Shown piece by piece: positions 23,485 to 31,346 of a DNA stretch of 34,010 nt (the first letter of the stretch is position 1; every line of letters begins with the position of its first letter). The notes beneath the pieces are model-generated. The model searched no databases. It was not told where the DNA came from and saw only the letters and a list, made by a program, of their open reading frames with translations. Position numbers and translations under genes: made by a program. Where the stretch lies: positions 1 to 34,010 of the forward strand of contig CAKVND010000019.1 in the NCBI GenBank assembly GCA_934777245.1. Direction: 5' to 3'. The DNA comes from an uncultured Candidatus Melainabacteria bacterium (GTDB lineage Bacteria > Cyanobacteriota > Vampirovibrionia > Gastranaerophilales > Gastranaerophilaceae).

Positions 23485-24555
23485 GTGAATTATCTTTATT
23501 TTTTATATATAGAATTTCTTACAAAACACAATATTCCTAAACTTTTTGGGGATATAACTTTCTACTTTATACCTTTTTGTATAGTAGCCGTTGCGCTTCT
23601 TGTCGTTGTAATTTTTCTTGTGTTAGCAGAAAGAAAACTTTTGGGATTTTTTACTCAAAGAAAAGGGCCAAACAGAGTCGGATATTGGGGACTTTTACAA
23701 ACAATAGCCGACGCATTAAAGCTTTTATGCAAAGAAAATATAACACCGAACAAAGTTGATAAAATTCTTTTTAACATCGCACCAATACTTGTTTTTATTC
23801 CTATGTTTGCTGCTGTTGGAATAATTCCATACAGTTCAGAATTTACATTTGTGAATACTCAAACTAATGTAATTTTATACTTAATTTTAGTTGCATTTCC
23901 TGTTTTGAGTATTTTTCTTGCAGGTTGGGCAAGTAACAATAAGTATTCGCTTATGGGCGCAATGCGAAGTATTGCACAAATTTTAAGCTACGAACTTCCT
24001 ATAACGTTTACAGTTCTATCGGTCATCGCATTAGCTTCTTCAATGAACATGACTTCAATTACTTTAGCTCAAAGTTCAAAATGGGGACTTTTCGGTTGGT
24101 TTGCCTTCCCTTGTTTTTTAGGCTTAATAATAATGTTTATATGTATTTTAGCAGAGCTTAATCGTTGTCCGTTTGACTTACCTGAAGCTGAAAGTGAATT
24201 AATATGCGGATATAATACTGAATACTCAGGCATGAGATTTGCTTTATTTTATCTGAGTGAATATGGCTTAATGTTTGCAAATTCAATGTTCATAGCTATT
24301 TTATTTTTTGGCGGATATCTTTCACCGTTTGGGAAATACTTGTTTAGTAATTCGTTTTTAATCTACTTTGAACAAGCTTTTTGGCTATTTCTAAAAGCTT
24401 CTTTAATAATATTTATTATGATTTGGGTAAGAGCAACGCTTCCAAGACTTGCGTCTTTTGATTTGCTTAAATTCTCGTGGGCGTATTTGCTTCCGATTTC
24501 TATACTAAACCTTTTTGCAATGGTTTTAATTAAATTTGGAGGTCAACTGTGCTAA
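23485..24555 (+). CDS. nuoH: NADH-quinone oxidoreductase-type subunit H
   Basis: NuoH is the membrane subunit at the quinone tunnel that couples redox to proton pumping. The 356-residue protein has about eight transmembrane helices and the motifs ERKLLGFFTQRKGPNRVGYW (first cytosolic loop), LLQTIADALKLLCKENI, LNRCPFDLPEAESELICGYN and TEYSGMRFALFYLSEY, and WVRATLPRLASFDLLKFSW. The conserved acidic and Arg residues of these loops are intact. The start is GTG at 23485; GAGG lies 13 bases upstream, a long spacing, and close coupling with nuoD may help. Its end overlaps nuoI. Confidence 0.96.
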   Translation: MNYLYFLYIEFLTKHNIPKLFGDITFYFIPFCIVAVALLVVVIFLVLAERKLLGFFTQRKGPNRVGYWGLLQTIADALKLLCKENITPNKVDKILFNIAPILVFIPMFAAVGIIPYSSEFTFVNTQTNVILYLILVAFPVLSIFLAGWASNNKYSLMGAMRSIAQILSYELPITFTVLSVIALASSMNMTSITLAQSSKWGLFGWFAFPCFLGLIIMFICILAELNRCPFDLPEAESELICGYNTEYSGMRFALFYLSEYGLMFANSMFIAILFFGGYLSPFGKYLFSNSFLIYFEQAFWLFLKASLIIFIMIWVRATLPRLASFDLLKFSWAYLLPISILNLFAMVLIKFGGQLC

Positions 24556-24920
24556 ACGAAATTAAAGCTTTGTGGGACGGTTTATGGACAGTTTTTAAAC
24601 ACTTGTTTAAAAAGCCTGTAACTTTGGAATATCCTGAAAAACGTCGAGAATTAAATGACGAATTTCGTGGTAAACTGGAAATTAAAGGCTGTATCGGTTG
24701 CAGAATTTGTCAAAAAGTTTGTCCGACCGGCGCAATTAACATTGATAAAACGCCAGAAAAAATTGTTTATAAAATAGATATGAAGAAATGTATTTTTTGC
24801 GGAAACTGTGTTTATCATTGTCCAAAATCTGCAGTTCGAATGACAAAAGAATACGAACTTGCAACTGATAAAAAAGAAGATTTGATTTTAGTTTTTGAAG
24901 AGGTGAATAATGCTGAATAA
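24549..24920 (+). CDS. nuoI: NADH-quinone oxidoreductase-type subunit I (two [4Fe-4S] clusters)
   Basis: NuoI carries clusters N6a and N6b in the electron path to N2. The 123-residue protein is short and contains two ferredoxin motifs: C48, C51, C54 with C58 (CIGCRICQKVCP) and C81, C84, C87 with C91 (CIFCGNCVYHCP). The N-terminal 40 residues include an amphipathic membrane-binding segment. Start is GTG at 24549 with GGAGG seven bases upstream, overlapping the nuoH stop by seven bases. With no NuoE/F/G encoded here, the input electrons to these clusters may come from ferredoxin or another donor. Confidence 0.95.
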   Translation: MLNEIKALWDGLWTVFKHLFKKPVTLEYPEKRRELNDEFRGKLEIKGCIGCRICQKVCPTGAINIDKTPEKIVYKIDMKKCIFCGNCVYHCPKSAVRMTKEYELATDKKEDLILVFEEVNNAE

Positions 24921-25440
24921 TCCTGTATTTTTCTATATAGCATCAGTTGGCATAATATTATTTGCCTTGCTTTCATTGTTTGCAAAGAATGTTATTTATT
25001 CACTTCTTTGGGCGATTTTAGTTTTCTTTTTTGGCGCAGTAATATTTTTTATATTAGGTTCAGAATATAACGCAATTATTCAAGCAACAGTTTATGGGCT
25101 TGCTGTACCAATAATTATTGGAATTTCAATAATGTTTAGAAGCAAACCTAAAAAAGATGAAGACGGCACTAAAAAATTTATACTGCCATACATAACAATT
25201 ATGTCCGCAGGAATTTTTGTATTAGCATTTGTTTATTTAATTATGATGTCGCTTGTTATGATGCCTGACACATTTAATTTAATGGATACTGCGCATATAA
25301 CCGCATTTGATAACATTTCAGCGTTTGCAAAAGGGATTTTTGTTGATTACGTCTGGGCATTCGAACTTATTTCATTACTGCTTTTGATTGTAATTGCAGG
25401 AATTTCGATATTGGAAAGGAGGGGAAATGGGAATAAGTGA
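24910..25440 (+). CDS. nuoJ: NADH-quinone oxidoreductase-type subunit J
   Basis: NuoJ is a five-helix membrane subunit next to NuoK. The 176-residue protein begins NNPVFFYIASVGIILFALLS and holds the conserved GSEYNAIIQATVYGLAVPII segment that includes the pi-bulge helix of the family. GAGGTG precedes the ATG, which overlaps nuoI by 11 bases. The last codons (AAT AAG TGA) are already part of the tandem GTGAATA-type repeat that fills the nuoJ-nuoK gap, so the original C-terminus or the original nuoK start may have been altered by repeat insertion. Confidence 0.92.
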   Translation: MLNNPVFFYIASVGIILFALLSLFAKNVIYSLLWAILVFFFGAVIFFILGSEYNAIIQATVYGLAVPIIIGISIMFRSKPKKDEDGTKKFILPYITIMSAGIFVLAFVYLIMMSLVMMPDTFNLMDTAHITAFDNISAFAKGIFVDYVWAFELISLLLLIVIAGISILERRGNGNK

Positions 25441-25625
25441 ATTGAGTGAATAGGTGAATAGGTAATTGAGTAAATAGGTGAATAAGTGAATAAGTGAATA
25501 AGTTCGTATTAAATATGTTCAATAATAAACGCGTTTTATTTTAAAATAATTAAAATGAACTTATTCACCTATTCACTCATTCACTCATTCACTTAATCTC
25601 CAATCCACTTATCCACCTATTCATT
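25431..25625. repeat. Inverted clusters of an 8-base tandem repeat (GTGAATAR) in the nuoJ-nuoK gap
   Basis: From 25436 to about 25505 the unit GTGAATAG/GTGAATAA recurs with variants; from 25557 to 25624 the complementary CTATTCAC/CTTATTCAC units recur. The inner ends are a perfect 12-bp inverted pair (25494-25505 and 25557-25568), and the outer ends near GGGAATAAG and CTATTCATTCCCC also match roughly. The AT-rich centre (25506-25556) is unique. The region holds no gene. AAAGGAGGGG (25415-25424) stands just before it, while the nuoK ATG just after it has no ribosome binding site. Confidence 0.85.
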
Positions 25626-25634
25626 CCCCATATT

Positions 25635-25934
25635 ATGACTATCTACCACTACCTATTCATAGGCTTACTACTCTTTCTAATCGGACTTTTGGGTTCGGTT
25701 CTGTTGAAGAGCGTAATAAAAATTTTAATCTCTATTGAATTTATGCTTTTAGGTATAAACATAAATTTTATAACCTTTGCAACTTATTGCGACAATATAA
25801 ATTTTGAAGGTTATATAATCTCGTTATTTTATATCGGCTTAGGTGCAGTAGAACTCGCAGTTGCGTTATATATCTTTTATCTGATGTTTCAGAAAAAAGA
25901 AAGTGATAATATAGATAAGTATAGTGATTTATAA
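25635..25934 (+). CDS. nuoK: NADH-quinone oxidoreductase-type subunit K
   Basis: NuoK is a three-helix membrane subunit homologous to MrpC with two Glu residues in the proton path. The 99-residue protein, normal in length, reads YHYLFIGLLLFLIGLLGSVL, KSVIKILISIEFMLLGININ and GYIISLFYIGLGAVELAVAL; the two membrane Glu are the E of SIEFML and of AVELAV. Its ATG follows CCCCATATT with no Shine-Dalgarno, whereas a strong one lies over 200 bases upstream before the repeat. How its translation starts is therefore a question of interest. Confidence 0.93.
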   Translation: MTIYHYLFIGLLLFLIGLLGSVLLKSVIKILISIEFMLLGININFITFATYCDNINFEGYIISLFYIGLGAVELAVALYIFYLMFQKKESDNIDKYSDL

Positions 25935-25948
25935 GAAAGGGGGGAAAA

Positions 25949-26150
25949 GGGAATAAGGTAATATAGCCACAAGCCCCTCTCCACGGGGGAGGGTAGAATT
26001 TCAAGTTGAGCTTTGCGAAACTTAGAAATTCGGGTGGGGGATGGTCATCTTCAATAAGCCCCCTCCCGAAGTTGTAACACTCGCCATAGGCTCGCTAACA
26101 ACTTCTCCCTCCCCCGTGGAGAGGGGCTAACGCCACAGAACCTTATTCCC
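25949..26150. repeat. Composite palindromic element in the nuoK-nuoL gap
   Basis: Outer arms GGGAATAAGGT (25949-25959) and ACCTTATTCCC (26140-26150) are perfect complements. Inside, a perfect 22-bp inverted pair, starting AGCCCCTCTCCACGGG, lies at 25972-25993 and 26107-26128. Further arms are GAATTTC/GAAATTC (about 25996-26031), CGGGTGGGGG/CCCCCTCCCG (about 26031-26069) and GAAGTTGT/ACAACTTC (about 26067-26105). The RNA would fold as a branched cloverleaf-like structure. GC content is much higher than the flanks. It holds no gene. GAAAGGGGGG (25935-25944) precedes it, and the nuoL ATG follows it by seven bases. Confidence 0.9.
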
Positions 26151-26157
26151 CACCCAT

Positions 26158-27984
26158 ATGCCAAACATAATACTCGACAATACCTACCTAATTCTACTTC
26201 TCCCACTATGGATATTTTTAATCATAATGGGCGGGCGATTTTTCTCTGTTTATGTTAATAAAAGAATTATTTATACATTGACACTTTTGTCATCGTTTTT
26301 AGGTGCGCTTTTATGCTCAACAAGTTTGCTTAAATTCGAAGAAACAATTGAACAAAGTTTTTCGTTTATAAAAATAAATAATTTTATGATTACTTGCGGA
26401 GTTCATATAGACAAATTATCACTTATAATAGCCCTTTGTCTGTTTGTCATAAGCTTTTTGGTGCAAGCGTTTTCAATTTCTTATATGAAAAACGAAGCAA
26501 AAAATTACAGATTTTTTGCATACTTGAATTTATTCAATTTCACAATGGCAGGACTTTTATTCAGCCCAAACCTTTTCCAAATGTATTTCTTTTGGGAACT
26601 TGTCGGAGTGATGTCTTATTTGCTTATTGGCTTTGATTACAAGAAAAAAGAAAAATCCAATACTTCTAAACGAGTATTTTTGATGAATAGAATCGGTGAT
26701 ACAGCCTTAATAGCAGGCATAATTTCGGTTTCTTATTTCATGTATAATTACGCCGGAAACTCTTCTTTTACAACTTTATCGTTTGAAGATATGAATGCTA
26801 TTTCTACGCTTTTATGTGCATACACTTCTACGCCAATGTTTCACGTAATTTGCGGTTTGTTCATAATTGGTGCTGCAGTAAAATCTGCTCAATTCCCATT
26901 TTATACATGGTTACAAGATGCAATGGAAGCAAAGCTTCCAGTAAGTGCACTTTTACACTCAGCGACAATGGTTGTAGCAGGTGTTTATTTACTAATAAGA
27001 ATGTTACCGTTCTTTAGCTTAGATAATAATTTATTAATATTTATTATAAGCTTAGGACTTCTAACCGCATTAATTTGTTCAGTTTTAGCTTCTATTGAAA
27101 CTCATCCTAAAAAAGTTCTTGCGTATTCAACTTCTGCAAATTTAGGCTTAATGTTTTTGGCTGTAGGTACGCAAAACGTGAAAGCTGCAGTTGTATTTTT
27201 AGTTGCACACGCATTAATAAAATCAATGTTATTCTTAGCGTTAGATACAAAAAACAGCTATGTCGGCTATGTAACATTCTTACTAGGGGCGCTTAGTTTG
27301 TCAGGTTTAATTTTCTCAGGCATGATTGGAAAAGAAGTTATTTTTACTTCATTAAGCGGATTTGAGGCAATTGTATTTTGTATAATTTCATTTGTAACGG
27401 CTTTTTACATAATGAGAATTTCTGTTTTAATGATTCAAAATGAAAAACTTGAAAATAAGATTGACTGGGCAGAATATTTACCGATTGCTATATTATTTAT
27501 TTTAAATATCGCATTTTATTTCTTTATAAGACGTCATAGCGAATACAAAATTGCAGAACCTTTTTATACTGCACTTGCAGGCTGGGTTGTTGTTTATATT
27601 TGTTATATGAAAAATTGGCTTACAAAAATAAATGAAACACCAAAAATTTTAGAAAAATTTTATAATAATATTTTGAGTTTTATTTATGAAAAAATTGCTT
27701 TAGCCTGCAACTTCGTTGATGTAAGAATTTTAAGTAATTACAAACATTTTGGTACAATTCTAAAATTTGGCGTCAAGATTTCTGATTTTGTTGAAACATA
27801 CATAATGAACGGCGTTGTAAACATTGTAGCGAACGGCTCTAAAAAGATTTCTGAAACAGATTCAATTTTGCAGAGCGGAAATGTACAAACGTATAATGCG
27901 TATGCGTTTATTTTAGTTACAATAGTAATAACATTTGTACTTGTAACGTATAAATGGGTGCTTAGCCAAATGGGGGTTGGGTAA
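26158..27984 (+). CDS. nuoL: NADH-quinone oxidoreductase-type subunit L (antiporter-like)
   Basis: NuoL is the outermost proton-pumping subunit of the membrane arm. The 608-residue protein has the usual 14-16 helices. Visible motifs include MYFFWELVGVMSYLLIGFDY, KSAQFPFYTWLQDAMEAKLP with VSALLHSATMVVAGVYLLIR, and ALIKSMLFLALD. The C-terminal part contains the lateral helix and last anchor (DFVETYIMNGVVNI, ILQSGNVQTYNAYAFIL), so the full-length form rather than an MrpA fragment is present. The ATG has no direct Shine-Dalgarno, being preceded by the base of the palindromic element. The first residues (MPNIILDNTYLILLLPLW) are ordinary for the family. Confidence 0.95.
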   Translation: MPNIILDNTYLILLLPLWIFLIIMGGRFFSVYVNKRIIYTLTLLSSFLGALLCSTSLLKFEETIEQSFSFIKINNFMITCGVHIDKLSLIIALCLFVISFLVQAFSISYMKNEAKNYRFFAYLNLFNFTMAGLLFSPNLFQMYFFWELVGVMSYLLIGFDYKKKEKSNTSKRVFLMNRIGDTALIAGIISVSYFMYNYAGNSSFTTLSFEDMNAISTLLCAYTSTPMFHVICGLFIIGAAVKSAQFPFYTWLQDAMEAKLPVSALLHSATMVVAGVYLLIRMLPFFSLDNNLLIFIISLGLLTALICSVLASIETHPKKVLAYSTSANLGLMFLAVGTQNVKAAVVFLVAHALIKSMLFLALDTKNSYVGYVTFLLGALSLSGLIFSGMIGKEVIFTSLSGFEAIVFCIISFVTAFYIMRISVLMIQNEKLENKIDWAEYLPIAILFILNIAFYFFIRRHSEYKIAEPFYTALAGWVVVYICYMKNWLTKINETPKILEKFYNNILSFIYEKIALACNFVDVRILSNYKHFGTILKFGVKISDFVETYIMNGVVNIVANGSKKISETDSILQSGNVQTYNAYAFILVTIVITFVLVTYKWVLSQMGVG

Positions 27985-28004
27985 ATGATTGAACAAATCT
28001 TGCG

Positions 28005-28036
28005 CCCTCTCCTCCGGAGAGGGAAAGGGGAGAGGG
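28005..28036. repeat. GC-rich CCCTCTCC/GGAGAGGG hairpin in the nuoL-nuoM gap
   Basis: CCCTCTCC (28005-28012) pairs with GGAGAGGG (28016-28023) around three bases, and a further GGGGAGAGGG follows (28027-28036) before TTTTATT. It is of the same CCCCTCTCC type as the core of the nuoK-nuoL element. A 20-codon frame opened by ATG at 27985 directly after the nuoL stop runs through it and is not a likely gene. Confidence 0.65.
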
Positions 28037-28056
28037 TTTTATTAACTTAAAGTAAT

Positions 28057-28158
28057 GGATTGCCACGGGCTAATCGCCCTCGCAATGACAGCCCACTTGT
28101 AAATATCACACTCAGTCATTGCGAGGAACAACAACAAAAACAGGTGACGAAGCAATCC
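28057..28158. repeat. Palindromic GGATTGC...CTCGCAATGAC element in the nuoL-nuoM gap
   Basis: Outer arms GGATTGC (28057-28063) and GCAATCC (28152-28158) enclose a perfect inner pair CCTCGCAATGAC (28078-28089) and GTCATTGCGAGG (28115-28126). The layout, outer GGATT arm, TTCG-like segment and inner AATGAC/GTCATT arms, is that of the element at 4144-4303. It has the look of widely distributed intergenic palindromes and holds no gene. nuoM regains a normal Shine-Dalgarno (ACGGAGAAAACG) after it. Confidence 0.8.
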
Positions 28159-28189
28159 ACAAAAATAAAACAATATAACGGAGAAAACG

Positions 28190-29680
28190 ATGAACATATT
28201 TTTATCAATACCATTTTTAATATTCATGCCACTTATAGTATCACTATTTGTGATATCACCTTTGTTTACAAAAAACGAAATAGTCGTTCGCCGTTTCACA
28301 AAAGGCGTATGCTTGTTCCACTTTTTATATTCGATTTTAATGCTGGCATGTTTTGATTCGGCTAATCCATATACAAGTGAAATTCATTTTTTTGGACTTG
28401 ATTGGGTGCAATCAATCGGAGTTAAATTTGCGTTTCAAATAGATTCGGTTTCAATGATTTTAACTGTTTTAACTTCGTTTGTATTTTTACTTGCAGCCTT
28501 TGCAAGCAAATTAAATATAAGAAAAAGCCACAAGTTTTATTATTCAATGCTTTTACTTTTAATGTCATCAATTCTTGGTATTTTTACAGCGTCTGATATG
28601 TTCGTATTCTTCTTGTTCTGGGAATTAGAACTTATTCCTGCATATTTTTTAATTGGCGGAAAATGGAGAGAAGAAGATGAAACTCAACAGGAGAACGCAA
28701 AAAAATCAGCCGTAAAATATGTTTTATTTACGTTTTTAGGAAGCATGATTATGCTTTTAGGCATTCTGCTTTTGCATTATTATAACTTTATTGCAAACGG
28801 AATTTTATCTGCAAATTTTGCGGATATTGTAGACTCTGCAATTCCTGATTATATTCAAAATTTAATCGCGATTTGCCTTCTCATAGGTTTCGGCGTAAAA
28901 CTTCCGATTGTTCCTTTGCATACTTGGTTGCCTGATGCACATACAAATGCGCCAACTCCTGTTAGTATGATTTTAGCAGGTATTCTACTTAAAACCGGTG
29001 CGTATGGCATTTATAGATTTAATTATGAAACCATGCCTGTATCTTTTCATTGGCTTGCACCTGCATTGGCAATTTTGGCTCTGATAAATATAATCTATAC
29101 AGCATTTATTGCTTATGCTCAGACCGATATCAAACGTATCGTTGCTTATTCAAGTATTTCCAATATGGGCTTAATTTTATTAGGACTATGTGCTTTTGAT
29201 AAAATCGGACTTTCCGCGTCAGTTTTCCACATGGTAGCACACGCACTGGTAACTTGCGGCCTGTTTATGATTGCAGGAATCGTATATCTGAGATTTAAAA
29301 ACAGAGATATCAATACTCTAGGTGGTATTGCAACAGTTATGCCACGTTTGTTCGGATTTGCAACACTAATTGTTTTGGCTTCAATTGGAGTTCCTGCGTT
29401 TGCACCGTTTGTGAGTGAAATTTTAACAATAATCGGTGCGATGAATTCTGACCTAAGTGAAGTTTTAAAATTCTCTGCTGTCTTTTCGTTGCCGTTGTTA
29501 ATTTTGAGTTCTTGTTACATGCTAAAATTCTTGCACAGAGGATTTTTTGCCGAACTTAAACCTGAATACGAAAAAATTAATGACATATCAGTTCATGAGT
29601 TTCTGGTACTTGCAGCAATTCTTGCAGGCTTGGTAATTTTCGGTTTGTATCCGAACGCAATATTAGGAATGCTTAACTAA
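28190..29680 (+). CDS. nuoM: NADH-quinone oxidoreductase-type subunit M (antiporter-like)
   Basis: NuoM is a 14-helix proton-pumping subunit. The 496-residue protein shows FVFFLFWELELIPAYFLIGG (with the key Glu of helix 5), KLPIVPLHTWLPDAHTNAPT (with the pumping Lys), VSMILAGILLKTGAYGIYRF and RIVAYSSISNMGLILLGL. The length is standard and the reading frame intact. GGAG eight bases before the ATG is a good ribosome binding site, unlike nuoK and nuoL. The separation of 205 bp from nuoL consists entirely of palindromic repeats. Confidence 0.96.
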   Translation: MNIFLSIPFLIFMPLIVSLFVISPLFTKNEIVVRRFTKGVCLFHFLYSILMLACFDSANPYTSEIHFFGLDWVQSIGVKFAFQIDSVSMILTVLTSFVFLLAAFASKLNIRKSHKFYYSMLLLLMSSILGIFTASDMFVFFLFWELELIPAYFLIGGKWREEDETQQENAKKSAVKYVLFTFLGSMIMLLGILLLHYYNFIANGILSANFADIVDSAIPDYIQNLIAICLLIGFGVKLPIVPLHTWLPDAHTNAPTPVSMILAGILLKTGAYGIYRFNYETMPVSFHWLAPALAILALINIIYTAFIAYAQTDIKRIVAYSSISNMGLILLGLCAFDKIGLSASVFHMVAHALVTCGLFMIAGIVYLRFKNRDINTLGGIATVMPRLFGFATLIVLASIGVPAFAPFVSEILTIIGAMNSDLSEVLKFSAVFSLPLLILSSCYMLKFLHRGFFAELKPEYEKINDISVHEFLVLAAILAGLVIFGLYPNAILGMLN

Positions 29681-29833
29681 CCCCTCGCCCCTTGCGGGAG
29701 AGGGAGTAGCCGTTGACGAAGCTTTGCTGAGTCTTACGGATACGGGTAAGAGGTTTTGACACCCCACCCCTGTGGTTCTAACTTTCGTTCACACTCAAGA
29801 AGAACCACTTCCCCTCCCTCAAAGGGCGGGGAG
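29681..29833. repeat. Palindromic element in the nuoM-nuoN gap
   Basis: The element starts at the base after the nuoM stop. Outer arms of 26 bases, CCCCTCGCCCCTTGCGGGAG onward (29681-29706) and the inverted counterpart (29808-29833), agree at 20 of 26 positions. An inner perfect 8-bp pair GTGGTTCT (29772-29779) and AGAACCAC (29801-29808) forms a second hairpin. GC content is high against the AT-rich genes. It holds no gene; the nuoN ribosome binding site lies outside it. Confidence 0.8.
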
Positions 29834-29853
29834 ACAAAAAAGAAAGGTAAACA

Positions 29854-31287
29854 ATGCTAAACGATATATTTAATGTACTTCTTCCACAAACTTGCTTAGG
29901 ATTTTTCATAATTCTTCAACTAATTTTATCTATGTGTATTTCACCAAAACAATTCAGATTTGCACGTTTAATTTCAATTATTGGAATATCATTAAGTATT
30001 GTCTTTCTTTCAACGGTACAAACAGAACCTCAATATTTTGCATTTCGCAATTCTTTAATGTCAGACAGTTACACTTTGTTATTTGATTTTGCAATTTTAT
30101 TATGCGGATTTTTTACGGCACTTTTAACAAAAAACCTTGTTAAAACTATGAAACGACACGCATATACCTTTCATGCAATACTTTTAACTGCAATTTTTGC
30201 AGCTATGAATATAGTTTCAGCAAACGATTTTTTGACACTTTTTGTGTCAGTTGAACTAATGAGTTTTTCTACATATTTTTTAATTGCATCATCAAAAGGC
30301 TACTATTCAAAAGAAGCAAGTTTCAAGTATTTATTAACCTCTGCTATTTCAAGTGGTATATTTTTATTCGGGGTTTCATATTTATACGGAATTACAGGCT
30401 CTTTAAATCTTACAAAAATCTATGAAGTTATAGCAAATCAAGAACCATCGATAATGTATTCAATATCTGCTATTATGATAGTTTTTGGTCTGATTTCAAA
30501 ACTCGCAATCTTTCCGTTTGCAAACTGGATTATTGATGTTTATAAAGGAGCCGAAACTTCAATTTTAGCGTTTTTATCAACAATTCCAAAACTTGCGGTC
30601 TTTGGAATTTTATGCAGACTGTTAGTATTTCCTCTAAGCTATAGTTATGAACTAACTTTTGCGGTTGCAATCATCTCTTTAATAACTGCACTTTGGGCGA
30701 ATACTTACGCTATCAGAGAAAAAAATGTTAAAGTTATTTTGGCGTGTTCAGCGTCTGCAAATTCATCTTATGCACTTTTAGCAGCAAGTCTTGTATCTGT
30801 TTATAATTTATCAACAGTTATTTTTTATCTTTTATGTTACGTACTTATGAATATTTCAACTTTTGCATTTTTAAATATCTATAACGACAAAAATTCAATG
30901 AACGTTGAAGATTTTAAAGGAATTTTTTACAAAAATCACGGCTTAACCGGCGCTTACGCAGTTTCTATTTTAGCTTTAGCCGGAATTCCGATTACATCAG
31001 GTTTTATTGCAAAAATTTATTTATTCACAGCGATTGCAAATTCGGGATTGATATTTGTACCATTTTTGCTTGCACTATTATTACTAACAGTTGTTGCTCT
31101 TTATTATTATTTAAAAATTCTTCTACCTTTATTTGCAGAATGCGACAAAAATACTCTTGTTCCAATTCTGAATGCGAATTTTTCTCAAAAATTTGTACTT
31201 GTTGTAACAACGGTTGTTACAATGCTTATTGGGATTTATCCTGAAAAAATCATTGAATTGTGTAGATTTATTGCGTATAATATTTAA
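29854..31287 (+). CDS. nuoN: NADH-quinone oxidoreductase-type subunit N (antiporter-like)
   Basis: NuoN is the third antiporter-like membrane subunit, next to NuoK. The 477-residue protein has about 14 helices with LTLFVSVELMSFSTYFLIAS (helix 5 Glu), SKLAIFPFANWIIDVYKGAE (pumping Lys and helix-broken loop), TSILAFLSTIPKLAVFGILC and GLTGAYAVSILALAGIPITS. Sequence divergence from other bacteria is higher than for nuoM, as usual for NuoN. AAAGG eight bases before the ATG is outside the preceding repeat. It ends the operon; no NuoE, F or G gene follows, and no terminator is evident in the 59 bp before the next gene. Confidence 0.94.
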   Translation: MLNDIFNVLLPQTCLGFFIILQLILSMCISPKQFRFARLISIIGISLSIVFLSTVQTEPQYFAFRNSLMSDSYTLLFDFAILLCGFFTALLTKNLVKTMKRHAYTFHAILLTAIFAAMNIVSANDFLTLFVSVELMSFSTYFLIASSKGYYSKEASFKYLLTSAISSGIFLFGVSYLYGITGSLNLTKIYEVIANQEPSIMYSISAIMIVFGLISKLAIFPFANWIIDVYKGAETSILAFLSTIPKLAVFGILCRLLVFPLSYSYELTFAVAIISLITALWANTYAIREKNVKVILACSASANSSYALLAASLVSVYNLSTVIFYLLCYVLMNISTFAFLNIYNDKNSMNVEDFKGIFYKNHGLTGAYAVSILALAGIPITSGFIAKIYLFTAIANSGLIFVPFLLALLLLTVVALYYYLKILLPLFAECDKNTLVPILNANFSQKFVLVVTTVVTMLIGIYPEKIIELCRFIAYNI

Positions 31288-31346
31288 GACTAGCAAAAAA
31301 TATTTTTAGAGGTTTTTACATCTATAAATAGCAAAAGGGGTATAAG

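Noticed and set aside
25441..25625. CRISPR array
   Set aside because: The repeat unit is only eight bases, is contiguous without spacers and is inverted between the two halves; no cas gene is present.
27985..28047. Small gene MIEQILRPLL... directly after nuoL
   Set aside because: Only 20 codons, coding mostly through the CCCTCTCC/GGAGAGGG hairpin; probably a chance frame, although the TAAATG junction may be a relic of the original nuoM start.
28042..28356. Open frames on both strands across the nuoL-nuoM gap and the start of nuoM
   Set aside because: They run through the palindromic repeat and into nuoM out of frame; the translated sequence changes character at the repeat boundary.
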